This document shows positions 1 to 13,525 of a DNA stretch of 64,000 bases, piece by piece; position 1 is the first letter of the stretch; each line of letters begins with the position of its first letter. The translations under genes and the position numbers were made by a program. The stretch is from Uloborus plumipes (Eukaryota; Arthropoda; Arachnida; Araneae; Uloboridae): positions 62,001 through 126,000 of the forward strand of contig JAXGGA010001625.1 in the NCBI GenBank assembly GCA_038373865.1, in the 5' to 3' direction. The notes under the pieces were generated by a model that was not told where the DNA came from, did not search any database, and was given only the letters and a program-made list of their open reading frames with translations.

Positions 1-214
1 TAAGTGTTCATTCACTGGTCTGTCTACCCTATAATCAAGTTTTCTCTGAAGGTTCCTGATTTATTCCAGAAATATGAGTGGTTTTTAATGGGAAAGTTTG
101 TAAATTGTAATTCCAATTTCAAGAAGGTTGTATATTATTAGTGGGAAAAAATTCGAATTTTTAACTAGATCTGTAACTTCCAGAAACGTTTCGGAAGGTT
201 TTTTTTTTTTTGTT
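1..214. other. AT-rich sequence before the first tandem array
   Basis: AT-rich single-copy-looking DNA with no coding signal, no terminal inverted repeats and no RNA gene that I can recognise. Confidence 0.4.
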
Positions 215-1480
215 TATTATGTATCTTAAACTAGTTAAACAACGTGCCATATCGCATGTGGCTACCGTATCGTGTAACAAAAAATTGTTAAAACAGGATT
301 CAACAAATGCTTCGGGATGTAAAGAAAAATGTCTAATAATTTATTTTCGTCTAGGTTGCCAATTCTTTGGAGTAGGGGGGAAAGAAAAAGAGAGGTAAGG
401 GATTGGGGGGAAAAGACTCCAGCAAAAAAAAGTCTCGCAATGAATACATATTTTACAGCAAATTATCATTATATTTTTCATCATAATAGTAAAAACGTAC
501 AAATACTAATATTTAACACTTTCAAAAAGTAATTGTACACATTTGTAAAAAAAAAACAATTTCATAACGGATGTCAACCCCTACACTAAGTTAACCTTAA
601 GCAAACTCTGGTAAACATTTTGGTGAAAATGTATTTATTCGTTTCTGAGAAATGTATTTATTCATTCGATTTTCGTCTCTGATGTCAATGACGTGTCATC
701 TCTTGTGTGGCGGTCGAGTATCTTAAACTAGCTAAAGCAGCGTGTCGTCTCTCATGTGGCTGTCTTGCATCCTTAACAAGTTAAAGAATCAAGTCATTTC
801 TTATGTGACTACCTTAAACTGGTTAAAGTAAGCTTCCGGGAATGCTTCTGGATGTAAGGAAAAAGGTCTAGTAATTTATTTTCGCCTCTTGTTGTCGATC
901 CCTTGAAGCAGGGCTAAAGAAAAAGAGAGGTAAGGAAAGAGAAAAAAAAGTCTCCAGCAGAAAAATAGCTTTAGTAACAAACATATAATTTACAGCAAAT
1001 AATCATTACTTTATACTTACTAATAGGTATAACGTACGTTTATTGATATTTAACTCTTTTAAAAATAATTGACCATATTTGTAAAAAAAAAAACTGCAAA
1101 ATGGTTGTCAACCCCTGTACTAAGCTACCCGTAAGCAATTTCTAGTAAACATTTAGGCGAAAATGTATTTATTCATTGATTTGTGTCTCTGATGTCAAGA
1201 AAACGTGTCATCTCTTGTGTGACTATCGTGTATCTTAAACTAGTTAAAGCAACGTGTCATCTCTCAAGTGGCTATCTTGTATCCTTAACAAGTTAAAGAA
1301 TCAAGTCATTTCTTATGTGACTACCTTAAACTGGTTAAAATAAGCTTCCGGGAATGCTTCGGGATGTAAGGAAAAAGGTCTAGTAATTTATTTTCGCCTC
1401 TTGTTGTCGATCCCTTGGAGTAGGGGTAAAGAAAAAGAGAGGTAAGAGAGGGGAAAAAAAAGTCTCCAGCAGAAAAAAGG
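215..1480. repeat. Tandem array, about 500-bp unit, three copies
   Basis: The phrase TATCTTAAACTAG starts at about 222, 719 and 1231, giving periods of 497 and 512 bp. Long shared blocks follow it in each copy, including CTTCGGGATGTAA and a purine-rich GTAAAGAAAAAGAGAGGTAAG tail. Copies 2 and 3 are closer to each other than to copy 1, which lacks part of the middle. There is no conserved reading frame across copies. I do not recognise the family; it behaves as a local satellite. Confidence 0.8.
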
Positions 1481-1484
1481 TCGT

Positions 1485-2000
1485 GCGCGTAGGTAGGGTC
1501 TTGTATCCCAGTGGTTATCGATTGCTCCAGAGAGGAAGCAGAAGACAGCATCCATCAGATGATAATGAGGCAGGGTAATGGCCCCCTTTTCCACCCCTTC
1601 TCCGCCCCCGCAGTGGTCGCTCTCCCTCACGTGACCTGGACGTGCTGAGTTGAGGGGTTTATCGTTCTCTCGTGGCCGAGACATAAAAGAAAAGAGCACA
1701 GAGAGAACTCGAATCACGCCTATGGATTTTTTTCTTCCCTTTCCCCCGCTTCATCTTTTTTTTTATCTTTTTATTTTTCCTCTTCTCTCTCTCTCTCTCT
1801 CCTCTTTTTCCTTGAAAAGGATTTGCTGGCGCTATCACGCCACATTGAGTCGAGTATCTGGCGAGAATGGAGTGAGGTGGTTAGTTACAGGGTTGCCCGA
1901 GCAGCCTACCGCTCACGGTAACACATATCGGATTAGGGGCAAAGCTGGCATCCAGCCCCCCTCCCCTTCTCTCCCCCTTGTTCGGGGCAGTGATGGATGA
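1485..2000. promoter_or_regulatory. GC-richer island, candidate cis-regulatory element
   Basis: After the 500-bp array the composition shifts sharply to GC-richer, complex, apparently single-copy sequence, then returns to AT-rich DNA near 2000. It contains the E-box CACGTG in CCTCACGTGACC (about 1628) and pyrimidine tracts. ORFs occur on both strands in overlapping frames, as expected for non-coding GC-richer DNA. Regulatory function is inferred from composition only. Confidence 0.3.
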
Positions 2001-2739
2001 AAAAGAAATTTGAGGAGCGTAATAAAGCGGAAAATAGAAATGAATGTAATATTCTTTCCAAGGGAGAAAAAAAAGGACTTCTATAATCAATACACTAATC
2101 ATGGAGAATGTGAAAGAGAGTACACATTAAATTACAAGTAAAGAGTCATTGTTAGCTAACAGATCACAACATCAATTTTACCCTTTTTAGTTATGGTAAA
2201 GAATTACACTTGCTAATTGGTACAAACCATTAAAAAGGGTATAGGCTTATATTCAACAATAGTATGAGTTCAAATACAATGCATACGATTTTTTTTTGGT
2301 AAGTTATGCAATGAAGTATTGTTGAAACAATCCAAATAGAACTGATAAATTCTTATTTTAGCTAAACAATAACAACCTAGTTACATAAACAAACATGAAT
2401 AGTTGGTCGCTGAAATTTGTAGTTATTTATTCAATGTCAAAATTCGAATAAATTACAGTGAAAAACAACCAAAATCACATTATTATTGTCATAAGTAAAT
2501 ATATAAGTTGGATACTTGTGTAATTTTAATGTTATGACGCTTTGTACATTTAGTATTTCCTTTTAATTGATATTGTACTAAAAGTATAAATAAATGTTTA
2601 AAAGTAAAGTTCGCTGGAAATTTTCAATTCGGAGTATTATTAGTATGTACCAAGCTGTAACATAAAAACACCAAATTTGGGGTCCCTTTTGTTTTTGTCG
2701 TTTAAAACGGATGACTGTCACATTCCAAAATTTGACACG
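2001..2739. other. AT-rich intergenic DNA, nothing recognised
   Basis: AT-rich sequence without coding signal, inverted repeats or tandem structure that I can detect by eye. Confidence 0.4.
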
Positions 2740-4410
2740 TGATGCACTTTTGCTCCATTTTTAGTGCATATTTTTCACTTTTTATTTTTATTTCTATTTG
2801 TATAGTTCTAACTGTTATGTCTTCACTTCCCACCAAAATTTACATAACTCCAAAACATAAGGAGACAACGTATCGGAACAAGCAGAGAAAGAATGTTTCC
2901 ACCAAAATAGAAAGCCTTAAGTGATTTAAAACAGCTGCAGCAAATAGAAAGAGTCAGTCACTACAAAATAATGGCATTCTGAAATCGCCATCGCATGAAG
3001 AAAATCAGTGAAGGCAGTGATAAATTTGTTAGTTGGATTTTGTAGTCGTTTCTCACATCAAATTTGACACATGATGCCCTTTCCTTCCAGTTTTCAGAAA
3101 AAAAATTGGTATAGTTATTTCTGTTTGTCTAGTTCTAAATGCTATGCCCTCACTTCCCCCAAGCCGACGAAAATCCAAAGCATAAGGAGACAATATAGCA
3201 AAACACACCAAGAAAAACTATTTCCTAAAAAATAAAACTTTAAGTGACTCCAGATTCAAAACAGCTGCAGCAAACAGAAAGAGCCGGCAACTACAAAATA
3301 ATATGCTTCCGAAATAGCCATTGCATTCATGCAGAATTTTTCTTCTTAGAAAACAGCAGATCATCTGAAATCGCCTCGCACTCAACACTGTCAGAAAACA
3401 AAAAGCAGAAAGAGAAAGAACGGGAAGAACTTATACTACATAATAAGGACATTTGTAATTATTCTGAGAAGTCATTGCCAAATTTGTTTCATGGATGATA
3501 AGCTGATTTTGGTAGTCCTTTATCACTTTTTGTAATCTGACACATGAAGCACTTTTACTACAATTTTCAGTACATGTATTTCTATTTGTATAACTCTAAA
3601 TGGTGTGTCCTCACCTTACCAACGCCGACAAAAATCCAAAACAGAAGCAGACAATGTAGCAAAACACACCGAGAAAGGATATTTCCACCAAAATAGGAAA
3701 AAATAGAAGACCTTAAGTGAGTCCAGATTCAAAACAGCTGCAGCAAACAGAAAAGAGCCGGCCACTACAAAATAATGGGATTCTGAAATCGCCATCGCAT
3801 TGATGCAGAATCTTTCTCCTCAGAAAACAGCAGATCACCTGAAATCGCTTCGCACTCAACACTGTCAGACAACACAGAAAACAGAAAGAGAAAGAACGGG
3901 AAGGACTTATGATATATAATAAGGACACTTGAAGAAAAGCAGAGAAGACATTGATAAATTTTTTGTTGGAATTTGTAGTCATTTCTAACATCAAATCTGA
4001 CACATGATGCCCTTTTGTTCTAATTTTCGGTAAATATATTTCAATTGGTATACTGAATTCCATTTGTCTAGTTCAAAATGTTGTGGCTTCACTTCAACAA
4101 AGCCTGCAAAATCCAAAACATAAGGAGACAATGTAGCAAAACACACCGAGAAAGGATATTTCCACCAAAATAGGAAAAAATAGAAGACCTTAAGTGAGTC
4201 CAGATTCAAAACAGCTGCAGCAAACAGAAAAGAGCCGGCCACTACAAAATAATGGGATTCTGAAATCGCCATCGCATTGATGCAGAATCTTTCTCCTCAG
4301 AAAACAGCAGATCACCTGAAATCGCTTCGCACTCAACACTGTCAGACAACACAGAGAGAACAGTGAAAGAGAAAGAGCGGGAAGAGGAGAGAGACAGAAA
4401 AGAGGGAGCA
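2740..4410. repeat. Tandem array, about 475-bp unit, four copies
   Basis: AAAACAGCTGCAGCAAA recurs at about 2928, 3258, 3731 and 4208. The last two units (from 3721 and 4198) are 477 bp apart and nearly identical over long blocks; the first unit is shorter (330 bp) and more diverged. Each unit also carries the phrase CCAAAACATAAGGAGACAA followed by CACACCGAGAAAGGATATTTCC. The last copy runs straight into the GC-rich island at 4420. ORFs of 61-116 codons here repeat from unit to unit and are not genes. Confidence 0.85.
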
Positions 4411-4414
4411 GCCA

Positions 4415-4700
4415 TTACGCGCCGCATTTGCCACCGGGGCGGCCGAGAGTAGTAGTGGCGTGGTGGTGGGGGGGGGGGGTGCAGGGGCGCAGTCTCCGCC
4501 CCAATCCTCTTAAGAGAGCGCTCGTGCCGGCTCGGTGGGCGCCCGGATTACTTAATCTTGGACCATCAGATTGGCGGCCGGAACTTGTTCGCGTCTTTAT
4601 TGCCCGAAAGCCCTGTTGACCAATGGGATTACACGAGACGCCGGCTTTATGTCTTCGCGCCCCTCAAGAGGGAGAGGGGGAAAAAATAGAGATGAGAAGA
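4415..4700. promoter_or_regulatory. GC-rich island, candidate enhancer or CpG-rich element
   Basis: About 280 bp of strongly GC-rich, CpG-containing sequence in an AT-rich background. Two GGATTA motifs (about 4545 and 4626, Otx/Bicoid-type core) and a CCAATGGGATTAC segment are visible. A G tract lies near 4470. Two overlapping ORFs in different frames show no protein-like composition. I read it as a candidate regulatory element; promoter activity is possible but no TATA or initiator is convincing. Confidence 0.35.
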
Positions 4701-6589
4701 AAAAGGGGGAGCTTTCGCAAATTTACGTCCGCCGTGTTAACACAAGAGAGATAAATCAGTTAGGGTCTAATAATATCGTTCTTAAGAGGGAAAAAATGGT
4801 GGTGGAAGTCTCCTCCCTCGCCCTTAAAAGGATCTTAACAAATCCCTTGTGATAGATAATTAGGATACTAGGCTTGTAGTATTGTTTTCATTCAAACATC
4901 AAATTGCTAAATGCTTCAATTAACAAGCTTGAAGATTATGTTTGACTCCATTAAAGAGAATCAGCTTAAAAAATAGAGATAAATGAGTTAGGGAGTAATA
5001 ACGTAATTCTAACGTAAGGGAATAAATGGTAACTGAATTTTCCTTTCGCCTTTTAAGAACTTTCTGTTTCAATACATAATTACTACACTAAACACATATT
5101 ATTGCTTCCATTCATATATCAAGTCAAATAATTAAGAGTTTTTGAGAGCATCATTGAAAAGCATCTGCCTCAAAATTAACTCATTTTTGGAGCAGAGAAA
5201 TTTTATCTGCACTAAGTTCAACCATTGAGGTTCTATCAAAATAGACAGAGCTAATAGTACTATTCTTAACAGGAAAAAATCGTAGCTGAATTGTTCACTT
5301 CCCCTTTGAAAGATACCCCCTCCCTTATTTTTTTCAAAAATAAAGTCAAACAATTAACAACCTTGAAGCCAATTTTTTAAACGCATTGACAAGAATTCGC
5401 CACAAAAATCAACTTATGTGAAGGACAAAGTTTTCTGTTCGCAAAGTTCAAGTGTTAAAGTTTTGATAAGTAAGAAAAATGTCAATTCCTTATAGAAGTT
5501 TTTATTGCCAAATAAAGAATTAAGTTATAAATGTAGAAAACGGTCTAAAAAATCTTTTTGTCATTTTAATTACAATTTCATGGCGTAAGCTAATATCATT
5601 TACCTTAGCACGAGTTTGCTTTATTGTAAAGGTGTTAAAAATCAAATATTTACCTATTAATTATTTGATTACATTTTTTAATGTATCTCTGTAACCAGTA
5701 TTCAAGAAACGTTTTCTAAAATATCTTATATCAATAAAAAGTTGATGGTCAAATATGTAATAAAAAGCAAATACGCTATTTAAAAAAAAAACTTCTAATG
5801 TTTTTAAAAAATGTATTTATTTATTTACTTTTTTCATATTTTTTTCATATATTTATTTATTCGTTTATTTATTTATTTGTAAAAAATACATCTAAGCAAA
5901 AGCGTTTCATTGACTTAGCTTTTCGAACATTCTTATAACTGGTGTTCACTCAGGTTGGGGTGTTCCCGTTTGGAGCTTTAGAGCTTGAAATAACACCAGT
6001 ATTAGTAATACCTGCAGAAATTCTTCATTGAAGATTTACTAATGCATTCGGGAAAAAAAAAGTTAATGAATTTTTAAAAAACCTCGGAACAACATATTCC
6101 AACTTTATCTAGAGACTCTTACTCCGTCCAGACTCTTCATAAAGTGGCGTAAAGTGGAAATACGGAATTCCTGATTTACACAAATTTTACCAAGCAAAAG
6201 CCTACGACACCAGAATTTCATTAACTCCACAATAATATCCTTTCCAGGGAGCCTGATCACCGATTCCAGAAGTCTTTGAAATACTTAGTCTAGACTCAGT
6301 TACAAGTTATCGCTTCGGAAATAATGTCATTCTAACGAACCTATTCAAATTTCCCTTAGTAAATGTCTCGCTGACACAGAAAAGACATCATTATGGAATA
6401 GTTTTCTCATCTCTTGATCAGAAAAGAAGGTTCTTCGTAGAAGAAAACAAACAAAATCCAACATTTCTCGAACAAAGGTTCTAATGAGAAAATAAACATG
6501 TGAAGACAAAGTAAATTTTGGACAAATAAAATTAGCACTTGATTCTAAGACTAAGGAAATAGTGCATAAAATAAGTCGATTATTAACTT
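4701..6589. other. AT-rich intergenic DNA
   Basis: Mostly AT-rich. Around 4740-5000 the phrase ATAAATNAGTTAGGG recurs (4752 and 4979), with AAGAGGGAAAAAATGGT-like text, suggesting a diverged local duplication about 230 bp long. A loose ATTT-type low-complexity patch lies at 5810-5885. No gene recognised. Confidence 0.4.
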
Positions 6590-6805
6590 ATTTAATTTAA
6601 TATCCTAACTATCAATATTAACATTTTTAAATATATCGTTTCGTATTCATATTATTTACTAAAATAAACAAGTATTAAGTTATGTAATGCCTACATTGTT
6701 TACTTATTTAGTGTTCCATATTATCCACATTAACATCTTTTAATCTATAGTTTATCATTCATTTTTTAGTAAAATAAACAAGTATTAAGTTAAGTATTAC
6801 CTACA
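6590..6805. repeat. Diverged 110-bp direct duplication
   Basis: AAAATAAACAAGTATTAAGTTA occurs at 6661 and 6771, preceded in both cases by similar AT-rich text. The motif resembles the AATAAGTATTTGGTTAAGCAATACCT end of the 129-bp array that follows, so these look like older, diverged members of the same family. Confidence 0.6.
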
Positions 6806-6924
6806 TCACAATTATAAAGACCCAAAGAGAAAAGAAACACTTAAATGCAGAGTAAATTTTGTTTGAGTAAAACAAGCTCTTGGTCCTAAGGATGTAAAAT
6901 AAAACAGCGTATACTAAAAATAAA

Positions 6925-7435
6925 GTTATTATTTATTTACCATAATTTTTAACATAAAACTTTTTTAATAAATAATTTTAATATTCACATTTTGTAATTA
7001 AATTAATAAGTATTTGGTTAAGCAATACCTTTATCACAATTTATTATTTTTAGTTACTTATTTTATTTACCATAATTTTTAACATAAAATTTCTTAATAA
7101 ATAATTTTAATATTTACATTTTGTAATTAAATTAATAAGTATTTGGTTAAGCAATACCTTTAACACAATTTATTATTTTTAGTTACTTATTTTATTTACC
7201 ATAATTTTTTACATAAAATTTCTTAATAAATAATTTTAATATTTATATTTTGCAATTAAATTAATAAGTATTTGGTTAAGCAATACCTTTATCACAATTT
7301 ATTATTTTTAGTTACTTATTTTATTTACCATAATTTTTAACATAAAACTTTTTTAATAAATAATTTTAATATTCACATTTTGTAATTAAATTAATAAGTA
7401 TTTGGTTAAGCAATATTTTTATCACAATTAAGACT
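6925..7435. repeat. Tandem array, 129-bp unit, four copies
   Basis: AGCAATACC or AGCAATATT starts at 7021, 7150, 7279 and 7409, giving periods of 129, 129 and 130 bp. Units share TTTACCATAATTTTT and AATTAATAAGTATTTGGTTA and differ by few substitutions. Almost pure A/T. A simple satellite-like array with no coding capacity. Confidence 0.9.
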
Positions 7436-8087
7436 TTTAAAAACATTTTTGTGTGAAAGCATTTAAATTTCACACACCATAAATCAGCATTGAAAATTTC
7501 ACGTTTTAAAGCACTGTATATTTATCGATAGATTTTAAGTTATAGTTTTTTTTCTGCAACTACCGAGAGATTGACACCCATTAAAAAATAAATAAAACAA
7601 ACTAATGTATTGAAAAACCATACGTACAAATTGACTTTCAAAGTGATAAAGGATAAGTACTTCAAGTAGATTAAACAAAACCAATAAACTGCTTATTTCA
7701 AAATTAAAGACGCATTAATTAAAAATAAATAAGAATTTATCTCTAAACAATGAGTTAATTACCGCACAAACTATCATCAAAATCAATCAAATCTTAAAAG
7801 TGTTCCGGTGCCCCAAAATGGCTGAATAATTAGTCAGCTGTTTTAAGGACTTAACGCTCATTAAGTAAGCTTTTATGCTAACGGAGAAAGCATTAATTGA
7901 CTTTTTCCCCCTCTTTCTTTTCAACCCTTTGTTTCAACATTTTTTTTTCTCTCTGCTCATTTACTTATTCATTTCTGGAGGATTCTGTGTAACATGTTTA
8001 TCGGATGACACGCCTAAAACAAAGGACATCACTTAGTATCTCAACAAAAGACACTTAATCGTCTCTCTTACTGAAAAGAAATGCTTG
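7436..8087. other. AT-rich spacer, nothing recognised
   Basis: No repeat, coding or RNA signal that I can support in this spacer between two tandem arrays. Confidence 0.4.
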
Positions 8088-10990
8088 GCGCTTTATGTAT
8101 CTGGAAGAATAAAAACAAAGCTAAATCATTTGCCCTTTTTAGTTCTGAGTGTTAATAGAATGTAATGAAATTAAGATGTCACGTTGACTTAACTCTTTCG
8201 CTTTCGTGTTTTCGCATTTATTTTTTAACTTGTGTGTTTTTTTTTTTTTTTACTTCCCTTATTTTTTTTCTATCATGCTTTGGAAGTGTATTCAGTTAAT
8301 TTGTAGCGTTTTTAAAGTGGTGTTTTATTTAAGTACTTTTTCGGAAGTTTTAAGGATTTGGGTTTTGAAAGTTTAAACAACATTTGTTGCTTTTAAGTGC
8401 AGAGTTTGAATGAATATTCAAATATGCAGAAGTCTTAAGAAAATATTTTTAGTTAAACAGTTATTCTAACTAAAGATAAATTATACAATTACTTACCGAA
8501 ATTATGCTGAATAAAGCGTTTTAAATGCAACGTACAGATGTGATTATATGAACCGACACAAAACTATTTCAAACCGGAACAATTGATATTTTACGTATAT
8601 TTGTTAACTAACATTTCTGATTACATACCTTATATTTACACTTATAACATGCATTGCATGCTATTGTGAACGAAATTACAAAATTTTAAACAGTTAATCA
8701 TGTACTACAAAAGAAAAAAAATGGTAGCGCTTTATGTATCTGGAAGAATAAAAACAAAGCTAAATCATTTGCCCTTTTTAGTTCTGAGTGTTAATAGAAT
8801 GTAATGAAATTAAGATGTCACGTTGACTTAACTCTTTCGCTTTCGTGTTTTCGCATTTATTTTTTAACTTGTGTGTTTTTTTTTTTTTTTACTTCCCTTA
8901 TTTTTTTTCTATCATGCTTTGGAAGTGTATTCAGTTTATTTGTAGCGTTTTTAAAGTGGTGTTTTATTTAAGTACTTTTTCGGAAGTTTTAAGGATTTGG
9001 GTTTTGAAAGTTTAAACAACATTTGTTGCTTTTAAGTGCAGAGTTTGAATGAATATTCAAATATGCAGAAGTCTTAAGAAAATATTTTTAGTTAAACAGT
9101 TATTCTAACTAAAGATAAATTATACAATTACTTACCGAAATTATGCTGAATAAAGCGTTTTAAATGCAACGTACAGATGTGATTATATGAACCGACACAA
9201 AACTATTTCAAACCGGAACAATTGATATTTTACGTATATTTGTTAACTAACATTTCTGATTACATACCTTATATTTACACTTATAACATGCATTGCATGC
9301 TATTGTGAACGAAATTACAAAATTTTAAACAGTTAATCATGTACTACAAAAGAAAAAAAATGGTAGCGCTTTATGTATCTGGAAGAATAAAAACAAAGCT
9401 AAATCATTTGCCCTTTTTAGTTCTGAGTGTTAATAGAATGTAATGAAATTAAGATGTCACGTTGACTTAACTCTTTCGCTTTCGTGTTTTCGCGTTTATT
9501 TTTTAACTTGTTTTTTCGTCCCTTATTTTTTTTTCTACCACGGTTTCGAAGTTTGTTCAGTTTATTTGTAGCGTTTTTAAAGTGGCGTTTTATTTAAGTA
9601 TTTTTTTGGAAGTTTTAAGACTTTAGGTTTTGAAAGTTTAAACAACATTTGTTGCTTTTAAGTGCAGAATCTGAATAAATGTTTAAATATGATGAAATCT
9701 TAAGGAAATAGTTTTACTGAAATAGTAATTTTAATTAAAGATAGATTATACAATTACCTGCATAAATTATGCTGAATAAAGCGCTTTAAATGTGACACGC
9801 ATATATGCGATTTTTATGGGCAGACACAAACTTTTTCAAGCTGGAGTAAATAATATTTTTTCGTATATTTCTAAAATTACATTTCTAATTACATACCTTA
9901 TATTTACATTTATAAAATCCATTGCATGCTAATGTGAACAGAATTATATAATATTTAACACTAAATCAGCTACTTTCTGGAAAAAAAATGCGTAGCCCTT
10001 TATGTATCTGGAAGAATAAAATCAAAGTTAAATCATTTGCCCTTTTAGCTCTGAGTGTTAATACAATGTAATGAAATTAAGATGTCACTTTGAGTCGATT
10101 TGAGTGAGATGTCACTCTTTCGCTTTCGTGTTTTCAGGGTTTGTTTTTAAAGTTGATTTTCTCCCTTTTTTATAACATTTTTGAAAAATATTCAGACTAT
10201 TTGTAGCGTTTTTTAAATGTTTTTTTTAACTTATCTTTTAGAAAGTTGTAATCATTTGGGTTTTGAAAGTTTAACTAACATTTATTACTTTTAAGAGCAG
10301 AACTCGAATACATATTCAAATATGCTGAAATCCAAGAAAAATATTCTTAGTTAAACAGAAATTTTAGTTAAAGATAATGAATATCATTACTTGCATAATA
10401 TATACTGAATAAAATGAAACGTATCTAGGAGAGTAAAAGCAAAGCTAAATCATTCGTCCTTTTCAGTTCTGACTGTTAATAGAATGCATTGAAGTTAAGA
10501 TTTTAGAATAACTCTTTCGCGCTTTCAAATTTTCTCGTTTATTTTCAAGCTGATTTTTTTTCTCCTTATTTTTTTTTCTACCACGATTTCGGTTAACTTT
10601 TAGTGATTTTAAAACTGTGTTTTTTTTTTTAGTTTTTTTCCTTGTAACGTTTTAAGTACTTAGATTTAGTAATTATAAAACAAATATTTAAACAAAAGTT
10701 TTTCCTTTTAAGCGTAGAACTCTATTGAATGTTTGAATGGGCTGAATTTTTAAGGCTAAGGTATTTCATTCAAAAGCAGTTTTAATAAAATGTAGTTTAT
10801 ACAATTACCTTCAAAAATAATTACGTGTTCTGAATAAAGTACTTTAAAAGTGACGTTGAATGTCATAACAAAATGACACGAAACTATTTCCATGTTATTT
10901 TTAAGCTTGCTTGAAACAAAGCTTTCTAACCGTATACCTTGTTTTAACTATAATACTAGTATTCATTACGATACAAGAAAAATATTAATA
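8088..10990. repeat. Tandem array, 639-bp unit, four to five copies with graded divergence
   Basis: The start phrase GCTTTATGTATCTGGAAGAAT lies at about 8088, 8727 and 9366 (period exactly 639), again near 9995 in degraded form, with a fifth still more diverged unit from about 10416. Units 1 and 2 appear identical apart from one substitution (TTAATTT versus TTTATTT near 8300 and 8938) across 639 bp. Unit 3 matches at first and then diverges; units 4 and 5 diverge increasingly. This polarity implies recent duplication or conversion at the left end. No ORF is preserved. Confidence 0.9.
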
Positions 10991-11210
10991 GCATTCTCTA
11001 AAAGTAAAATGTGGTAAATTGAATAAGAGTATTTTATGAAACATTCTGAATTAAATATACAAGTTAATGCTTAGGAAAATGAAGTTATCAGTCGGACAAT
11101 ATTATGCTCAGTGCAGTGCCTGTTCTATTTTCATAATAACAAATGAAGTTTAAAAAATAAAGTTATTTCTTTTTACATTGGTTACGATGCTATTTTAGTT
11201 TAAAAAAATA
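10991..11210. other. AT-rich spacer
   Basis: AT-rich DNA following the last recognisable unit of the 639-bp array; nothing else seen. Confidence 0.35.
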
Positions 11211-11220
11211 AAGCGTGACG

Positions 11221-11237
11221 TTTTTTTTTTTTTTTCG

Positions 11238-11281
<44 letters not shown>
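11221..11281. repeat. Long poly(T) tract
   Basis: About 60 T residues interrupted once by CG-C. Read on the other strand this is a poly(A) tract, but no retroposed sequence with target duplications is evident next to it. The lysine-rich ORF across it is an artefact. Confidence 0.9.
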
Positions 11282-11282
<1 letters not shown>

Positions 11283-13500
11283 AGACGTATTTTTGATTTT
11301 GAAAGTGAAACACGTCTTACAGAAAAAAAAATCTCGGATGCACAAAAACTACCAAAAACTCTGTAGGGGCAAAGGAAAAAAAGAAAATTTACACATACAA
11401 GCACACACACATACGCATCTCCATACAATCAATTTTAATTCTAAACATTCGAAAGACTTTAAAATTTCAAGTACTTGCGAAAAAAGCTTAATAAAACAAG
11501 GGCAGAAAAGAAATATTATTGGTTTTTATTGCCACTTCAAAACTTTAAATTTCTGCAATCACGCATATTTCACTGTACCCGAGACTGGATGGGAAGATCA
11601 GTGGGAAGCTTAGCAAGAGCGATGTTTTTCATTACGCCATCTTGTTCCTGATGCGTTCTCTCGGAACAAACAATTACATAAAAGATAAGAATTCCGCCAA
11701 GCAAAATTGTTATTTCTTTTCTCTCGCTCTGTGTTTAATTCCAAAGCAGCATGCAAAATTCCTATCACTTTTTTCTCCAAAGCCCAAATGAGAGTAGAGT
11801 ATGTAATGCAGCTGCTGCAAATGTTTTCTTTTTTTTTTTTCCTCATCTCCCTCCCTGTTGTAGAAATTTTTTGCATTGAACATCTTCATCCAAAACCACA
11901 CGTATTACGCTTGTGACGGGTGGAAAAAAAAAGGGCTGAAAAAGAATTTTTAGAGGGTGGATGGGTAAGCGTGGTTTAGAAGGTAAGCGTAAATATTTAA
12001 GCATTCCGCCGTTCATATATTCCTTTCCCAGTTTAAAATCCCTGCTGCTTTTTAACGGAATTCTTTTGGAACGAGGTTTTTCTTGATTATACTTGAAAAT
12101 GGGTTTAGGGAGTCAAATAAACAATGCTATAAAAATAACAATCACAGAGGAATTTTCACGATGTCTCATTTCTTACATTCTCTTGCTGTATATTTTTCTT
12201 TTTCTTTTTTTTAATCGTAGACAAAATTATTATGCACTCTTAGAAAACAGAATCATAATTTTAACAAATTTTGGTTTTTAGACTACTCGCTACTTTAAAT
12301 AAAAAAATAATTACAAAAGTGAACAAAAGAAAACGTAAAATCAAATTGCTACTCTGTTTCGAGAAAGAAAACTGCTTTCATAAGGATAAACGATCAGAAA
12401 ATCAAAAATAAAAAGAAAATTTTTACTAGTGCAAAAAAAATTTTTCGATACTAAAAATGATTATTTTAAATACTAATAATAAATATAAAATGAACAATTT
12501 GTAAGAAAAAAACATTATTTTCTCTCGGGTAAAAGAAAAACAAAATTTCAAGAATTATTTGGAGTATTTTTATAGATCAAAGAAAGTTTCCAGCAATTCA
12601 GAAAAAAAAAGGATAGTACCTTCACATACCTCAAAATACAAGTATAACCAGCCATTACGCATAATGTTTTTCTCCTCACAAAAAGCTAACATACCGATTT
12701 CAACCTAATTTTTACCTACTGGCGAAGATTAGTTTTTATATTTTTGTATATTTAGATATATATAATATTTTTAAAAATATTTTAAGTAAACAAAAAAAAG
12801 GTATTAAATTAATGTCTTCAAAAAGTACTTATTCATAAATTTTAATTTCATTTCATTACTTCTCTGATGGTCTTAATGCATTTGTTTCAATTCTTTCAAA
12901 GACATAGTTAAACAGTGTTGCAAAGCTTAAAAAAATAAAGTATTAAAAGTTTTTTTTTTTACTTTTAATTTATCCATATTTGTTTTCGGTTCCATTCCAA
13001 TTTTCTCAGAAACTACAAAGTTTTATATCCTTATATATTGGAATTGTTTTCCTAGTTTATTAATTTATGTGAAGAGGATATTCAAATCATGAAAATAAAT
13101 GCGCAAAATGAGAATTGATTTGTAAACTAAAGTATTTAAAATTAAAATAAGATTTCAATTAAACGTACTCACAAAAATCAGTATCTTCAATTCAAGCAGA
13201 GGAGGAATGTTGTCCGAACTATGTAATTAAAGAACATCAGTCCAATTTTTTACATTTTTCGAAAGTAAAGCTTAGTTGGCTTTTAAATTTATGTATAAAT
13301 TTTATAGCCAAACTTTCCTATGCATTAATTGCTCTTCTATATAAACTATAAAAACCCTAATAATAAAAATGCCTCTTATAAATATCAACTGAATAATTTT
13401 GATCTTAACACTTAAGCACATTTGGGTCTATAAGTCCATTAGTCCCTAAGCGCACTTAAAACTTATATTTTAATCATGGTTCACAAATAAATAGCGTTAT
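11282..13500. other. AT-rich intergenic DNA
   Basis: A slightly more complex stretch at 11540-12080 lacks clear motifs; the rest is homopolymer-rich. No gene, tandem repeat or mobile element ends recognised. Confidence 0.4.
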
Positions 13501-13525
13501 TTTTTCCTAGATGTAGGTATCACCT

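Noticed and set aside
6925..7435. CRISPR-like array
   Set aside because: Units of 129 bp are contiguous without distinct spacers, in a eukaryotic AT-rich satellite context.
11195..11428. Lysine-rich ORF across the poly(T) tract
   Set aside because: Translation of a homopolymer on the minus strand; no other coding evidence.
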